From an uncultured Clostridia bacterium (GTDB taxonomy: Bacteria; Bacillota; Clostridia; Christensenellales; Borkfalkiaceae), in assembly GCA_944340905.1 (NCBI GenBank), contig CALVLT010000005.1:1-64000 (forward strand): a stretch of DNA of 64,000 nt, in the 5' to 3' direction. A model generated the notes under the pieces. The model was given only the letters and a program-made list of their open reading frames with translations, did no database searches and was not told the DNA's origin. The position numbers were made by a program, and so were the translations under genes. Positions 1-9,900 of this stretch are shown one piece after another; position 1 is the stretch's first letter; every line of letters starts with the position of its first letter.

Positions 1-704
1 AGACCAACTATTCCAAGGACAAGAATTTGTGGCACCTCTCGCACGAGGGGCTGGACCTGGAGGATCCCGCCAACGAACCGCAGTACGAAAAGCCCGGATT
101 CCTCGAGATGGGGGTATCCCCCCTGCAGGCGCCCGACAAGCCCGCCTATGTGAGCATTCACTTTGAAAAGGGCGTTCCCACCGCCATCGACGGCAAGAAG
201 ATGGGGGCGGTGGAGATCGTCGAGACGCTCAACAAGATCGGCGGGGAGAACGGCGTGGGGCTTGCCGACCTTGTGGAGAACCGTCTGGTCGGCATGAAAT
301 CGCGCGGCGTGTATGAGACGCCGGGCGGCACTATCCTCTACGAGGCGCACCGCCTTCTCGAGACCATAACGCTCGACAAGGCGACCATGCACTACAAACA
401 GCTCATCGCTGTCAAGTTCGGCGAGATGGTGTACGACGGGCAGTGGTTCACCCCCCTGCGCGAGGCGCTCTCAGCATTTGTTACCAAGACGCAGGAGACG
501 GTCACGGGCGATGTGAAACTGCGCATCTACAAGGGCAACGTCACCAATGCAGGCATCACCTCTCCCTATTCCCTGTACAGCGAGGACATCGCCACCTTCT
601 CGGACGACGGCGGCGCCTATTCGCAGAAGGATGCGGAGGGATTCATCAACCTGTTCGGGCTGCCCGTCAAGGTCAAAGCGATGCTCGAGCAAAAGCGCGG
701 GTAA
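1..704 (+). CDS. argG: argininosuccinate synthase, C-terminal part
   Basis: The reading frame is open from the window edge (first full codon at base 3) to a TAA at 702-704, giving the last 234 residues of a protein that is usually about 400 long. ArgG joins citrulline and aspartate using ATP to make argininosuccinate, the seventh step of arginine synthesis. The segment [16 protein letters not shown] followed by LEDP and the block around [12 protein letters not shown] is typical of the C-terminal synthetase and tetramerisation region. The N-terminal ATP-binding domain lies outside the window. argC starts one base after the stop, so both genes are on one transcript. argH is not in view and may lie upstream or elsewhere. 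Confidence 0.95.
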   Translation, partial: TNYSKDKNLWHLSHEGLDLEDPANEPQYEKPGFLEMGVSPLQAPDKPAYVSIHFEKGVPTAIDGKKMGAVEIVETLNKIGGENGVGLADLVENRLVGMKSRGVYETPGGTILYEAHRLLETITLDKATMHYKQLIAVKFGEMVYDGQWFTPLREALSAFVTKTQETVTGDVKLRIYKGNVTNAGITSPYSLYSEDIATFSDDGGAYSQKDAEGFINLFGLPVKVKAMLEQKRG

Positions 705-705
705 T

Positions 706-1629
706 ATGTTCAAGGTATTTATCGACGGGAGTGCGGGGACCACGGGTCTCCGCATTCGCGGAATGTTGGAGGCGCGCGCGGACGTGACGCTCGTCACGCT
801 GCCCGAGCCGCTCAGAAAGGATGTTTCGGCGCGCAGGGATGCGCTTGGCGGCGCGGACGTCGCCTTTTTGTGCCTGCCCGACGACGCCGCGCGCGAGGCG
901 GCGGCGCTGGTGGAGGATGCGGACACGATCATCATTGACGCCTCGACGGCGCACCGCACCGCGACGGGCTGGGCATACGGCTTTCCCGAGCTTTCGGCGG
1001 CGCACCGCGCCGCCATCGCGCACGGAAAGCGCATCGCAAATCCCGGGTGCTACGCCTCCGGATTCATCGCGCTCGTCTATCCGCTCATTGCGGCGGGGGC
1101 CGTGGCGCGCGACTATCCCTTCGTCTGCCATGCCGTCAGCGGCTATTCGGGGGCGGGCAAGAAGGGCATCGCGGAGTACGAGGCATCGGACCGCCCCGCG
1201 GGGTACGATACGCCCCGCCTGTACGCGCTCTCGCAGCAGCACAAGCACCTGCCCGAAATGAAGGCGGTGTGCGGTCTTGCGCGCATGCCCGTGTTCGACC
1301 CGTATATATGTGATTATGCCTGTGGCATGACGGTCACGGTGCCGCTGTTCGCCGACATGATGGTGCAGCGCCTGACCCCTGCGGGGCTGGAGGAACTTTA
1401 CCGCACGCACTATGCGTCGCAGCGCTTTGTGCGCGTGCTGCGGCAGGAGGAGGGATACCTGAGCGCCGATCCGCTCAACGGCACCAACAACCTGGAGATC
1501 ATCGTCAGCGGCAACGACGAGCGATTGCTGCTCACGGCGCGGCTGGACAACCTCGGAAAGGGCGCATCCGGCGCGGCGATCCAGAACATGAATATCGCGC
1601 TCGGACTTGACGAAGGCATTTCATTGTGA
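706..1629 (+). CDS. argC: N-acetyl-gamma-glutamyl-phosphate reductase, short type
   Basis: This NADPH-dependent enzyme reduces N-acetylglutamyl phosphate to the semialdehyde in arginine synthesis. The 307-residue length, the N-terminal MFKVFIDGSAGTTGLRIRG dinucleotide-binding start and the active-site NPGCYASG cysteine motif match the short (type 2) ArgC class rather than the roughly 345-residue type 1. The start is the ATG at 706, one base after the argG stop. An in-frame upstream extension to 547 exists but would lie inside argG and lacks homology. The 3' end of the gene carries a promoter for argJ (1607-1635). Transcription probably also reads in from argG. Confidence 0.95.
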   Translation: MFKVFIDGSAGTTGLRIRGMLEARADVTLVTLPEPLRKDVSARRDALGGADVAFLCLPDDAAREAAALVEDADTIIIDASTAHRTATGWAYGFPELSAAHRAAIAHGKRIANPGCYASGFIALVYPLIAAGAVARDYPFVCHAVSGYSGAGKKGIAEYEASDRPAGYDTPRLYALSQQHKHLPEMKAVCGLARMPVFDPYICDYACGMTVTVPLFADMMVQRLTPAGLEELYRTHYASQRFVRVLRQEEGYLSADPLNGTNNLEIIVSGNDERLLLTARLDNLGKGASGAAIQNMNIALGLDEGISL

Positions 1630-1635
1630 TATAAT
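1607..1635 (+). promoter_or_regulatory. promoter inside argC for argJ and downstream genes
   Basis: A -35 box TTGACG (1607-1612) and an extended -10 TGaTATAAT (TATAAT at 1630-1635) are separated by exactly 17 bp. Transcription would start near 1642, only about 10 bases before the argJ ATG at 1652. The position of the -10 box rules out the upstream in-frame ATG at 1634 as the start for this transcript. It is likely a secondary promoter for argJBDF-carAB. Confidence 0.7.
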
Positions 1636-1651
1636 GGGAAAGATAGGAACT

Positions 1652-2866
1652 ATGCTGAAAGAGATTTCGGGCGGCGTATGCGCGCCCAAGGGATTCAAAG
1701 CAAGCGGCATCCACTGCGGCATCCGCAAGAACAAAGTCAAAAAGGACCTTGCGCTCATTGTGTCCGACGTGCGCTGCGCGGCAGCATGCGTCTATACGAC
1801 CAACCTCGTGAAGGGTGCGCCCATCCTCGTCACCCGAAAGAACGTGGCGGACGGGTACGCGCAGGCGGTCATCGTCAACAGCGGCAACGCCAACACCTGC
1901 AATGCGGACGGCGTTGAAATCGCCGAAAAAATGTGCGCGCTGGTCGAAGAACATACGGGCATTGCGGCGCAGGACGTGGTGGTCGCCTCCACGGGGGTCA
2001 TCGGCCAGCCCCTCTCGATAGCGCCCATCGCGGACGGCATGGCGCAGCTCGTCGGGGAGCTGGGGGATCACAGCAGCGCGGCGGCGGAGGCCATCATGAC
2101 GACGGACACCGTGAAAAAGGAGATCGCGTTCTCCTTCACGGCGGGCGGAAGGGAGTGCCGGATGGGCGCCATCTGCAAGGGAGTGGGCATGATCTGCCCG
2201 AACATGGCGACCATGCTCATGTTCATCACGACGGACGCCGCCGTCTCGCCCGAGATGCTGCAAAGGGCGATCTCGGAGGACGTGAAGGATTCCCTCAATA
2301 TGCTCTCCGTCGACAGGGACACTTCCACGAACGACACGCTGTGCATCCTGGCGAACGGGCTTGCGGGCAATGCGTGTATCACACAGGACGGGGAGGACTT
2401 CAGGCAGTTCTGCGCGGCGCTGCACGCCGTGACGACGGCGATGTGCAGAAAGCTTGCCGCGGACGGCGAGGGTGCGACCAAGCTCATCGAGTGCCGTGTG
2501 CACGGGGCAAAGACGAAAGGGGATGCCCGACTTGCCGCAAAGTCGGTCATCAACTCCAATCTCGTCAAGGCCGCCATGTTCGGCGCGGACGCCAACTGGG
2601 GCAGGGTGCTGTGCGCGCTCGGCTATGCGGGCGCAGACCTCGACGTGGACAAGATCGGCGTGCGCTTTGTCTCCCGTGCGGGCGAAGTCCTCGTCTGCAG
2701 CGGCGGAAGGGGGGTGCCCTTCTCGGAAGAGCTCGCCAAAGAGGTGCTCTCGGAACATGAGGTCGTCATCGACGTGGCGCTGGGCGACGGCGCGCAGGAG
2801 GCGACGGCGTGGGGGTGCGACCTCACCTATGACTACGTGAAGATCAACGGAGATTACAGAACGTGA
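1652..2866 (+). CDS. argJ: bifunctional glutamate N-acetyltransferase/ornithine acetyltransferase
   Basis: ArgJ transfers the acetyl group from N-acetylornithine to glutamate (and may use acetyl-CoA), making the arginine pathway cyclic. The 404-residue protein begins MLKEISGGVCAPKGF, the usual ArgJ start, and has the autocleavage site around AIMTTDTVKKE, where the Thr of TTDT would become the nucleophile of the beta chain. The ATG at 1652 is chosen because upstream in-frame ATGs at 1607 and 1634 fall in argC or in a -10 box. Its Shine-Dalgarno is weak (AGGA, three bases away). The stop overlaps the argB start as GTGA. Confidence 0.94.
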   Translation: MLKEISGGVCAPKGFKASGIHCGIRKNKVKKDLALIVSDVRCAAACVYTTNLVKGAPILVTRKNVADGYAQAVIVNSGNANTCNADGVEIAEKMCALVEEHTGIAAQDVVVASTGVIGQPLSIAPIADGMAQLVGELGDHSSAAAEAIMTTDTVKKEIAFSFTAGGRECRMGAICKGVGMICPNMATMLMFITTDAAVSPEMLQRAISEDVKDSLNMLSVDRDTSTNDTLCILANGLAGNACITQDGEDFRQFCAALHAVTTAMCRKLAADGEGATKLIECRVHGAKTKGDARLAAKSVINSNLVKAAMFGADANWGRVLCALGYAGADLDVDKIGVRFVSRAGEVLVCSGGRGVPFSEELAKEVLSEHEVVIDVALGDGAQEATAWGCDLTYDYVKINGDYRT

Positions 2867-3720
2867 CGAAGAAGGAAGCACAGGCGGAATTTCTCCTGGA
2901 GGCAATGCCCTACATCGAGAAATATCAGAATAAAATTCTCGTCGTCAAATACGGCGGCAACGCCATGACGGACGACGAACTCAAGCGGCTCGTCATGCGC
3001 GACATGACGCTCCTGCGTTTCGTCGGCATCAAGGTGGTGCTCGTGCACGGCGGCGGACCGGAAATTTCCCAGACGCTCGGGCGGATGGGGATCGCTTCCC
3101 GCTTTGTGAACGGGCTGCGCTATACGGACGCGGAGACGGCGGAAGTCGTCAGAATGGTGCTTGCGGGCAAGGTCAACAAGAGCCTCGTGCACATGCTCGG
3201 CGCCATGGGCGCGCGGGCGGTCGGCATTTCGGGCATCGATGGCAACCTCCTCAAGTGCAGCAAGGAGAGCGAGGACCTCGGCTTTGTCGGAAAGATCGAG
3301 CATGCCGATACCCATCTCATCACAAGCTGCCTCGATGCGGGGTATCTGCCCGTCATCTCCACCGTCGGCTATGACGACGAGGGCAATATCTACAATGTCA
3401 ATGCGGACACGGCGGCATCCGCCATCGCGGGCGCGTTGAAGGCGGAGAGCCTCATCCTCATGACGGACGTGCGCGGCCTTCTGCGCTCGCGCGACGACGA
3501 GAATTCGCTCATCAAAAAGGTGTATGTCTCGGACATTCCCTCCCTCATCAAGGAGGGCGTCATCTCGGGGGGCATGATCCCCAAAGTGCATTGCTGCCGC
3601 GATGCCATCCGCAACGGCGTGGGGCGCGTGTTCATCACGGACGGCAGGGTCAAACATTCTATTTTGCTCGAACTCCTCTCGGACGAGGGGCTGGGCACGA
3701 TGTTCGTAAAAGGTGACTGA
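2863..3720 (+). CDS. argB: acetylglutamate kinase
   Basis: This amino-acid-kinase-fold enzyme phosphorylates N-acetylglutamate, normally the step inhibited by arginine. It has 285 residues. The N-terminal YGGNAM and the HGGGPEISQTLGRMG loop bind phosphate and substrate, and the NVNADTAASAIAGAL segment is the family's nucleotide-binding signature. Translation starts at a GTG that overlaps the argJ TGA by four bases (GTGA), with GGAG about ten bases upstream, which implies coupled translation. An ATG 37 bases after the stop begins argD. Whether the enzyme is arginine-sensitive cannot be decided by eye. Confidence 0.95.
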   Translation: MTKKEAQAEFLLEAMPYIEKYQNKILVVKYGGNAMTDDELKRLVMRDMTLLRFVGIKVVLVHGGGPEISQTLGRMGIASRFVNGLRYTDAETAEVVRMVLAGKVNKSLVHMLGAMGARAVGISGIDGNLLKCSKESEDLGFVGKIEHADTHLITSCLDAGYLPVISTVGYDDEGNIYNVNADTAASAIAGALKAESLILMTDVRGLLRSRDDENSLIKKVYVSDIPSLIKEGVISGGMIPKVHCCRDAIRNGVGRVFITDGRVKHSILLELLSDEGLGTMFVKGD

Positions 3721-3757
3721 GCATTTCAGGCACCGCTTTTTACGATTGGAGAACAAC

Positions 3758-4921
3758 ATGGATTTTCAGGAGATCAAGCAACTGGACGGGGAGTATCTCG
3801 CCCGAACATATGCGCGCTATCCCGTGGCGCTCGTCGGCGGGAAGAACGCTACGCTCGTCGGCAGCGACGGGAAGGAATACATTGACTTTGGCGCGGGCAT
3901 CGCCGTCAACATCTTCGGCGCGAACGACGAGGAATGGAAGGCGGCGGTCATCGAACAGCTCGGTAAAATTCAGCATGTGAGCAATTACTATTATGCCGAA
4001 CCGCAGGTGCGCCTTGCGCGCATGCTGTGCGAGCGCACGGGGGCAAAGCGGGTATTCTTCTCCAATTCGGGCGGAGAGGCCAACGAATGCGCCCTGAAGG
4101 CGGCGCGCAAGTATTCGTACATGAAGTACGGGGAGGGCAGGAGCCGCATCGTCTCGCTCAAGGGCAGCTTTCACGGCCGCACGCTCTTTACGCTGACGGC
4201 AACGGGGCAGGAGGAATTCCACCGCTATTTCGGTCCCTTCATTCCCGATGTGGCATACGCCGCACCCGAGCTGGGCGACGTCGTGCGCGCCGCGCAGGGA
4301 AGGGCGTGTGCCGTCATCATCGAGTGTGTGCAGGGCGAGAGCGGCGTCAACGCGCTGCCCAAGGACTTTGTGCGCTCGCTGGCAAAGTGGTGTGCGGACA
4401 ACGATGTCCTTCTCATCTGCGACGAGGTGCAGTGCGGCAACGGCCGCTGCGGAACGCTGTACGCCTACGAGCAGTACGGTATCGCGCCCGATATCGTCAC
4501 GACGGCAAAGGGGCTTGCGGGCGGATTGCCCATCGGCGCCTGCCTGTTCTTTGAACGCGCGCAGGACGCATTTTCGGCGGGGGATCACGGCTCCACGTTC
4601 GGCGGCAACCCCGTCTCCTGTGCGGCGGCGGTCAACGTCATTACCCGTCTCACGCCCGAATTTTTGCTGGAAGTGCAGGGCAAGGCCGCCTATCTGCGCG
4701 CCAAACTCAAAGGCTTTGACGGCGTGAAGGCGGTCACGGGGCTGGGCATGATGATCGGTCTCGTACTTGAAAAAAATGCCAAACAGGTGGTGGCGGCGTG
4801 TCTTGAAAAGGGACTGCTCGTTCTCACCGCGCACGAGCGGCTGCGCATCGTTCCGCCGCTCACCATCACAAAGACGGAGATGGACGAGGGTCTCTCCGTC
4901 CTCAAGGAGGTACTCAAATGA
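3758..4921 (+). CDS. argD: acetylornithine aminotransferase
   Basis: This PLP-dependent class III aminotransferase converts N-acetylglutamate semialdehyde to N-acetylornithine, using glutamate as amino donor. It has 387 residues. Visible features are the FSNSGGEANECALKAARK cofactor-phosphate loop, the LICDEVQCGNGRCG block that carries the PLP-binding aspartate, and TAKGLAGGLPIGA with the Schiff-base lysine. The ATG at 3758 has GGAG at a good distance; the longer frame from 3713 overlaps argB and has no such site. The stop overlaps argF as ATGA. It could also serve the succinyldiaminopimelate step, as many ArgD proteins do. Confidence 0.94.
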   Translation: MDFQEIKQLDGEYLARTYARYPVALVGGKNATLVGSDGKEYIDFGAGIAVNIFGANDEEWKAAVIEQLGKIQHVSNYYYAEPQVRLARMLCERTGAKRVFFSNSGGEANECALKAARKYSYMKYGEGRSRIVSLKGSFHGRTLFTLTATGQEEFHRYFGPFIPDVAYAAPELGDVVRAAQGRACAVIIECVQGESGVNALPKDFVRSLAKWCADNDVLLICDEVQCGNGRCGTLYAYEQYGIAPDIVTTAKGLAGGLPIGACLFFERAQDAFSAGDHGSTFGGNPVSCAAAVNVITRLTPEFLLEVQGKAAYLRAKLKGFDGVKAVTGLGMMIGLVLEKNAKQVVAACLEKGLLVLTAHERLRIVPPLTITKTEMDEGLSVLKEVLK

Positions 4922-5820
4922 AACATCTGTTGAAACTGGCGGACCTGTCGCGCGAGGAAATTCTCTCCATTCTCAACCTTGCCGACCAGCTCAAGTATGA
5001 GCGCAAGCAGGGCATCTTCAAGGACTATCTCAAGGGCAAAAAACTGGGAATGATCTTCCAGAAGTCCTCTACCCGCACGCGCGTGTCCTTCGAGGTGGGC
5101 ATGTATGAACTGGGCGGCAACGCGCTCTTTTTGTCCAACCGCGACCTGCAGATCGGGCGCGGGGAACCTGTGCAGGATACGGCGCGGGTCTTGTCGCGCT
5201 ATCTGGACGCCATCATGATCCGCACCTTTGCACAGAGCGAGGTGGAGGACCTTGCAAAGTACGGCTCCATTCCCGTCATCAACGGGCTGACCGACTACTG
5301 CCACCCATGCCAGGTGCTTGCAGACCTGATGACCATCCGCGAAAAGAAGGGGACGTTCAAGGGGCTGAAGCTGTGCTTTATCGGCGACGGCAACAACATG
5401 GCAAACTCCCTGATGGTGGGCGCGGTCAGGACGGGCATGTCCTTTGCGATCGCCTGCCCCGAAGGGTACGAACCGGACGCGCAGCTCATGGCATGGGCGA
5501 AGGAGAACGGCTCGTTCACGTTGACGCGCAGCGTGCAGGAGGCGGCGGCGGATGCCGACATCGTGTACACGGACGTCTGGGCGTCCATGGGGCAGGAGGA
5601 AGAGAAGGCAAAGCGCGAGAAGGCGTTTGCGGGCTATCAGGTGAATGATGCGGCGATGGCGGCGGCAAAGCCGGACGCCATGGTGCTGCACTGCCTGCCC
5701 GCCCACCGCGGCGAGGAGATCACCGCCGAGGTGTTCGAGGCGCACGCCGACGAAATTTTTGAAGAGGCGGAAAACAGACTGCACGCGCAGAAGGCCGTTC
5801 TGTGCAAGGTCATGAAATAA
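4918..5820 (+). CDS. argF: ornithine carbamoyltransferase
   Basis: This enzyme makes citrulline from ornithine and carbamoyl phosphate. It has 300 residues. The carbamoyl-phosphate loop STRTRVSFEVG, the HPCQVLADL motif and the ornithine-loop HCLPAHRGEEI are all intact, so it should be active. It starts at an ATG overlapping the argD stop by four bases. carA follows 15 bases downstream, so the enzymes that make and consume carbamoyl phosphate are encoded side by side. HCLPAHRGEE fits the biosynthetic ornithine enzyme better than putrescine or agmatine relatives. Confidence 0.95.
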   Translation: MKHLLKLADLSREEILSILNLADQLKYERKQGIFKDYLKGKKLGMIFQKSSTRTRVSFEVGMYELGGNALFLSNRDLQIGRGEPVQDTARVLSRYLDAIMIRTFAQSEVEDLAKYGSIPVINGLTDYCHPCQVLADLMTIREKKGTFKGLKLCFIGDGNNMANSLMVGAVRTGMSFAIACPEGYEPDAQLMAWAKENGSFTLTRSVQEAAADADIVYTDVWASMGQEEEKAKREKAFAGYQVNDAAMAAAKPDAMVLHCLPAHRGEEITAEVFEAHADEIFEEAENRLHAQKAVLCKVMK

Positions 5821-5835
5821 ACCGGGAGAGCACAT

Positions 5836-6918
5836 ATGTACAAAAAAGTCTATCTCACGCTGGAAAACGGCAAGGTGTTTGAAGGATATTCCTTCGGCGC
5901 GGACAAAGAGGTGGTGGGCGAACTCGTCTTTACGACGGGCATGACGGGCTATATCGAGACGCTCACCGACCCCAGCTACTACGGGCAGATCGTCACGCAG
6001 ACCTTTCCGCTCATCGGAAATTACGGCATGATCTTGTCCGACCGCGAGAGCAAGAAGTGTTGGCTGACGGCGTATGTCGTCCGCGAAAAGTGCGATGCCC
6101 CCTCCAACTTCCGCTGTGAGATGACGCTCGAGGCGTTTTTGAAGGAGCAGGGCATTCCCGCCGTGTTCGGCGTGGATACGCGCGAACTCACGCGCATCGT
6201 GCGCGAGGCGGGCGTCATGAATGCGGCGATCACCTGCAAACCGCTCACCGACCTCTCCGCACTCAGGGCATACCGCGTGAAGGACGCCGTGGATAGCGTC
6301 ACTTCGGGCGGGGTGCGCACTTACGGCGAAGAGGGCGGGCTGCGCGTCGTCATGTATGACTTCGGCGCAAAGCAGAACATCGAGCGCGAATTGGTGCGCA
6401 GGGGGTGTTATGTCATCGAAGTCCCCGCGCACTATACGGCACAGCAGGTGCTTGCGCTCTCTCCCGACGGCATCATGCTCACCAACGGCCCGGGCGACCC
6501 CGCCGAGAACGTGCAGATCGTGGAAAATATTCGCGCGCTCGTGGGCAAAAAGCCCATCTTCGGCATCTGCCTCGGGCATCAGCTCTTCGCGCTGGCGATG
6601 GGCGGCCAGACGCGCAAGATGAAGTACGGGCACCGCGGCGCAAACCAGCCCGTCAAGGACCTGACGACGGGCAAGGTGTTCATCTCCTCGCAGAACCACG
6701 GCTATGAGGTCGTCAGCGATTCCGTAAAGGGGGTGGGCACGCTCACCTTCGTCAACGCCAACGACGGCACCTGCGAGGGGGTCGATTATCCCGACGTGAA
6801 CGCCTTCACGGTGCAGTTCCATCCCGAGGCGTGCGGCGGGCCGCACGACGCCAATTTCCTGTTCGACCGCTTTATCGCCAATATGCACAAGGAGAAGAAA
6901 AATGCCGAAGAGAAGTGA
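5836..6918 (+). CDS. carA: carbamoyl-phosphate synthase small (glutaminase) subunit
   Basis: CarA hydrolyses glutamine and feeds ammonia to CarB. The 360-residue protein has the small-subunit N-terminal domain (YLTLENGKVFEGYSFG) and a class I glutamine amidotransferase domain with the nucleophile Cys245 in FGICLGHQLF and the catalytic His329 in FHPEA. GGGAGAG lies just before the ATG at 5836. The end overlaps carB by 17 bases. Its place in the arginine operon suggests that arginine demand governs the supply of carbamoyl phosphate, although pyrimidine synthesis needs it as well. Confidence 0.96.
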   Translation: MYKKVYLTLENGKVFEGYSFGADKEVVGELVFTTGMTGYIETLTDPSYYGQIVTQTFPLIGNYGMILSDRESKKCWLTAYVVREKCDAPSNFRCEMTLEAFLKEQGIPAVFGVDTRELTRIVREAGVMNAAITCKPLTDLSALRAYRVKDAVDSVTSGGVRTYGEEGGLRVVMYDFGAKQNIERELVRRGCYVIEVPAHYTAQQVLALSPDGIMLTNGPGDPAENVQIVENIRALVGKKPIFGICLGHQLFALAMGGQTRKMKYGHRGANQPVKDLTTGKVFISSQNHGYEVVSDSVKGVGTLTFVNANDGTCEGVDYPDVNAFTVQFHPEACGGPHDANFLFDRFIANMHKEKKNAEEK

Positions 6919-9900
6919 CATCAAAAAGGTACTGGTCATCGGCTCCGGGCCGATCGTCATCGGACAGGCGGCGGAATTCGACTATGCGGGCGCGCAGGCG
7001 TGCCGCGTTCTGAAGGATGCGGGCGTCAACGTGGTGCTGTGCAATTCCAACCCCGCCACCATCATGACGGATAAGATGCTCGCGGACGAAATTTATCTGG
7101 AACCGCTCACCGAGGACAGTTTAAAGCGCATCATCATCAAGGAGCGCCCCGATTCGCTCCTGGCATCCCTGGGCGGACAGACCGGCCTCACCATGGGCTG
7201 CAAGCTCGCCAAGGAGGGATTCCTCGACGAGTGGGGCGTCAAGCTCATTGGCACCAAGCTGGACGCCATCGACCGCGCCGAGGACCGCGAGCTGTTCAAG
7301 GAGACCATGCAGAAGATCGGGCAGCCCGTCGTTCCTTCGGACATTGCCTACACGGTGGACGAGTGCGTTGCTATTGCCGAAAAGCTCGGCTATCCCGTCA
7401 TTGTGCGCCCCGCGTTCACGCTGGGCGGGGCAGGCGGCGGCGTGGCGCACGACGAGGAGGAGCTGCGGCTCATCTCCCACAACGGGTTAATGCTCTCGCC
7501 CATTACGCAGGTGCTCATCGAAAAGTATATCGGCGGCTGGAAGGAGATCGAATTCGAGGTGCTGCGCGACAGTGCCGGCAACGTGATTACCGTCTGCTCG
7601 ATGGAAAATTTCGACCCCGTCGGCATCCACACGGGGGACTCCATCGTCGTGGCGCCCTGCCTGACGCTCTCCGACAAGGAATATCAGATGCTGCGCACGG
7701 CGTCTCTTGACATCATCACGGAACTTGGCATCGAGGGGGGCTGCAACTGTCAGTTCGCCCTGCATCCCGACAGCTTTGAATATGCCGTCATCGAGGTCAA
7801 TCCCCGTGTCTCGCGTTCGTCGGCGCTCGCCAGCAAGGCGACGGGCTACCCCATTGCAAAGGTTGCCACGAAGATCGCGCTCGGCTATACGCTCGACGAG
7901 ATCAGAAACGATGTCACGGGCAAGACGTTTGCCTGTTTTGAACCTGCCATCGACTATGTGGTCGTCAAACTTCCCAAGTGGCCCTTCGATAAATTTCTGT
8001 ATGCGAAACGCGAGCTTGGCTCCAGAATGAAGGCGACGGGGGAGGTCATGGCGATCGGCACTTCCTTCGAGCAGGCGATCATGAAGGCGGTGCGCGGGGC
8101 GGAGATCGGGCTGGATACCCTCAATCATCCCAAATTTGAGCCGATGAGCGCCGAAGAACTGCGTGGCGAGATTGGCAAAATGACGGACGAGCGGCTGTTC
8201 GCCGTCTATGCCGCACTGAAGAAGGGCATTTCGGTCGATGAGGTGTATTCCGTCACCAAGATCGACGAATGGTTTCTGTGTAAGCTGAAGAATCTTACCG
8301 ACTATGAAGGGGAGATCGCGGGCAAAAAGCTGACCCGCGGGCAGTATTTGCAGGGAAAGCGGCTGGGCTATCCCGATAAGGCGCTCCTTCGCATCTCGGG
8401 CGAAAAGCTGCCCGCGCACCGCCGCGCCGTCTTTAAGATGGTGGATACCTGCGCCGCGGAGTTTTCGGCGCAGACGCCCTATTTCTATTCGACCTATGAC
8501 GATCCCTCGCACGACGAGGCGCTGCCCTTTGTAAAGAACAGCAAGAAAAAGCGCATCGTCGTCATCGGCTCCGGTCCCATCCGCATCGGACAGGGCATCG
8601 AGTTCGACTATTCTTCGGTGCACTGCGTCTGGACGCTCAAGGAACTTGGCTACGAGGTCGTCATCATCAACAACAACCCCGAGACGGTCTCCACTGACTT
8701 CGATACGGCAGACAGGCTGTACTTTGAACCGCTCACGCCCGAGGACGTGCAGAACGTTCTGGACGTGGAAAAGCCGTACGGCGTCGTCATTACCTTCGGC
8801 GGCCAGACGGCGATCAAGCTGTGCGGCTATCTCGACAAGTCGGGGGCGCGCATCCTCGGCACGAGCGCCGATTCCGTCGATATGGCGGAGGACAGGGAGC
8901 GCTTCGACGAACTTTTGGAGCAGTTCCACATCGCCCGCCCCAAGGGGCTGACGGTCATGACCAAGGAAGAGGCGATCGCCGCCGCCGAAAAACTGGGCTA
9001 TCCCGTGCTGCTGCGGCCCTCCTACGTCATCGGCGGGCAGAACATGACCATCGCCTTTACCGAGAACGACATCTCGCGCTATATGGACGTCATTCTCGCG
9101 CAGCACATTGAAAATCCCGTGCTGTGCGACAAGTACCTCATGGGCAGCGAGCTGGAGGTGGACGCCATTTCGGACGGCACGGACGTGCTCATCCCCGGCA
9201 TCATGCAGCACATCGAGCGCGCGGGCGTGCACTCGGGCGACTCCATCGCCGTCTATCCGCCCTATCATTTGAGCGACGCCATGCTCGAGAAGATCGTGGA
9301 TATTTCCACCAAACTGGCGCTCTCCTTGAAGACCAAGGGCCTCATCAACATTCAGTACCTCATCTATCAGAACCAGCTCTATGTCATCGAGGTCAATCCG
9401 CGCGCATCGCGCACCATTCCCTATATCTCCAAGGTGACGGGCGTTCCCATGGTGGAGCTGGCCACCAAGATCATGGTGGGGGCAAAACTCAGAAAGCTCG
9501 GGTTTGGAACGGGGCTGTATCCCAATTCTCCCTATGTCGCCGTCAAGGTGCCCGTGTTCAGCTTTGAAAAGCTCAACGACGTCAACTCCCAGCTCGGCCC
9601 CGAGATGAAGTCCACGGGCGAGGTGCTGGGCATCGGCAAGACCATCGAGGAGGCGCTCTTCAAGGGGCTTGTCTCGGCGGGATTCAAAATGTGCCATCCC
9701 ACCAAGGAAAAGCCCGTCGGCGTGTACTTTACCGTCAACGATCAGGATAAGTTTGAGATCGTCTCCATCGCCAAGAAGTTTGCCGACCTCGGCTGCAACC
9801 TCTATGCCACGGCGGGAACGGCAAAGGTCATCTCCGAACTTGGCATCGACGTGACGGTGGTGGACCGCCTCAAGGCGACCAAGCAGGTCTCAAAGCTCAT

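Noticed and set aside
1634..1651. Upstream ATG at 1634 as the argJ start
   Set aside because: It lies within the -10 box of the internal promoter and has no ribosome site; MLKEISGG at 1652 is the family start.
4690..6960. Minus-strand 756-codon frame opposite argF and carA
   Set aside because: It is an antisense shadow of two conserved genes and has no recognisable domain.
7487..9697. Minus-strand 736-codon frame opposite carB
   Set aside because: It is a high-GC antisense shadow with no motifs; the plus strand encodes a well conserved protein.
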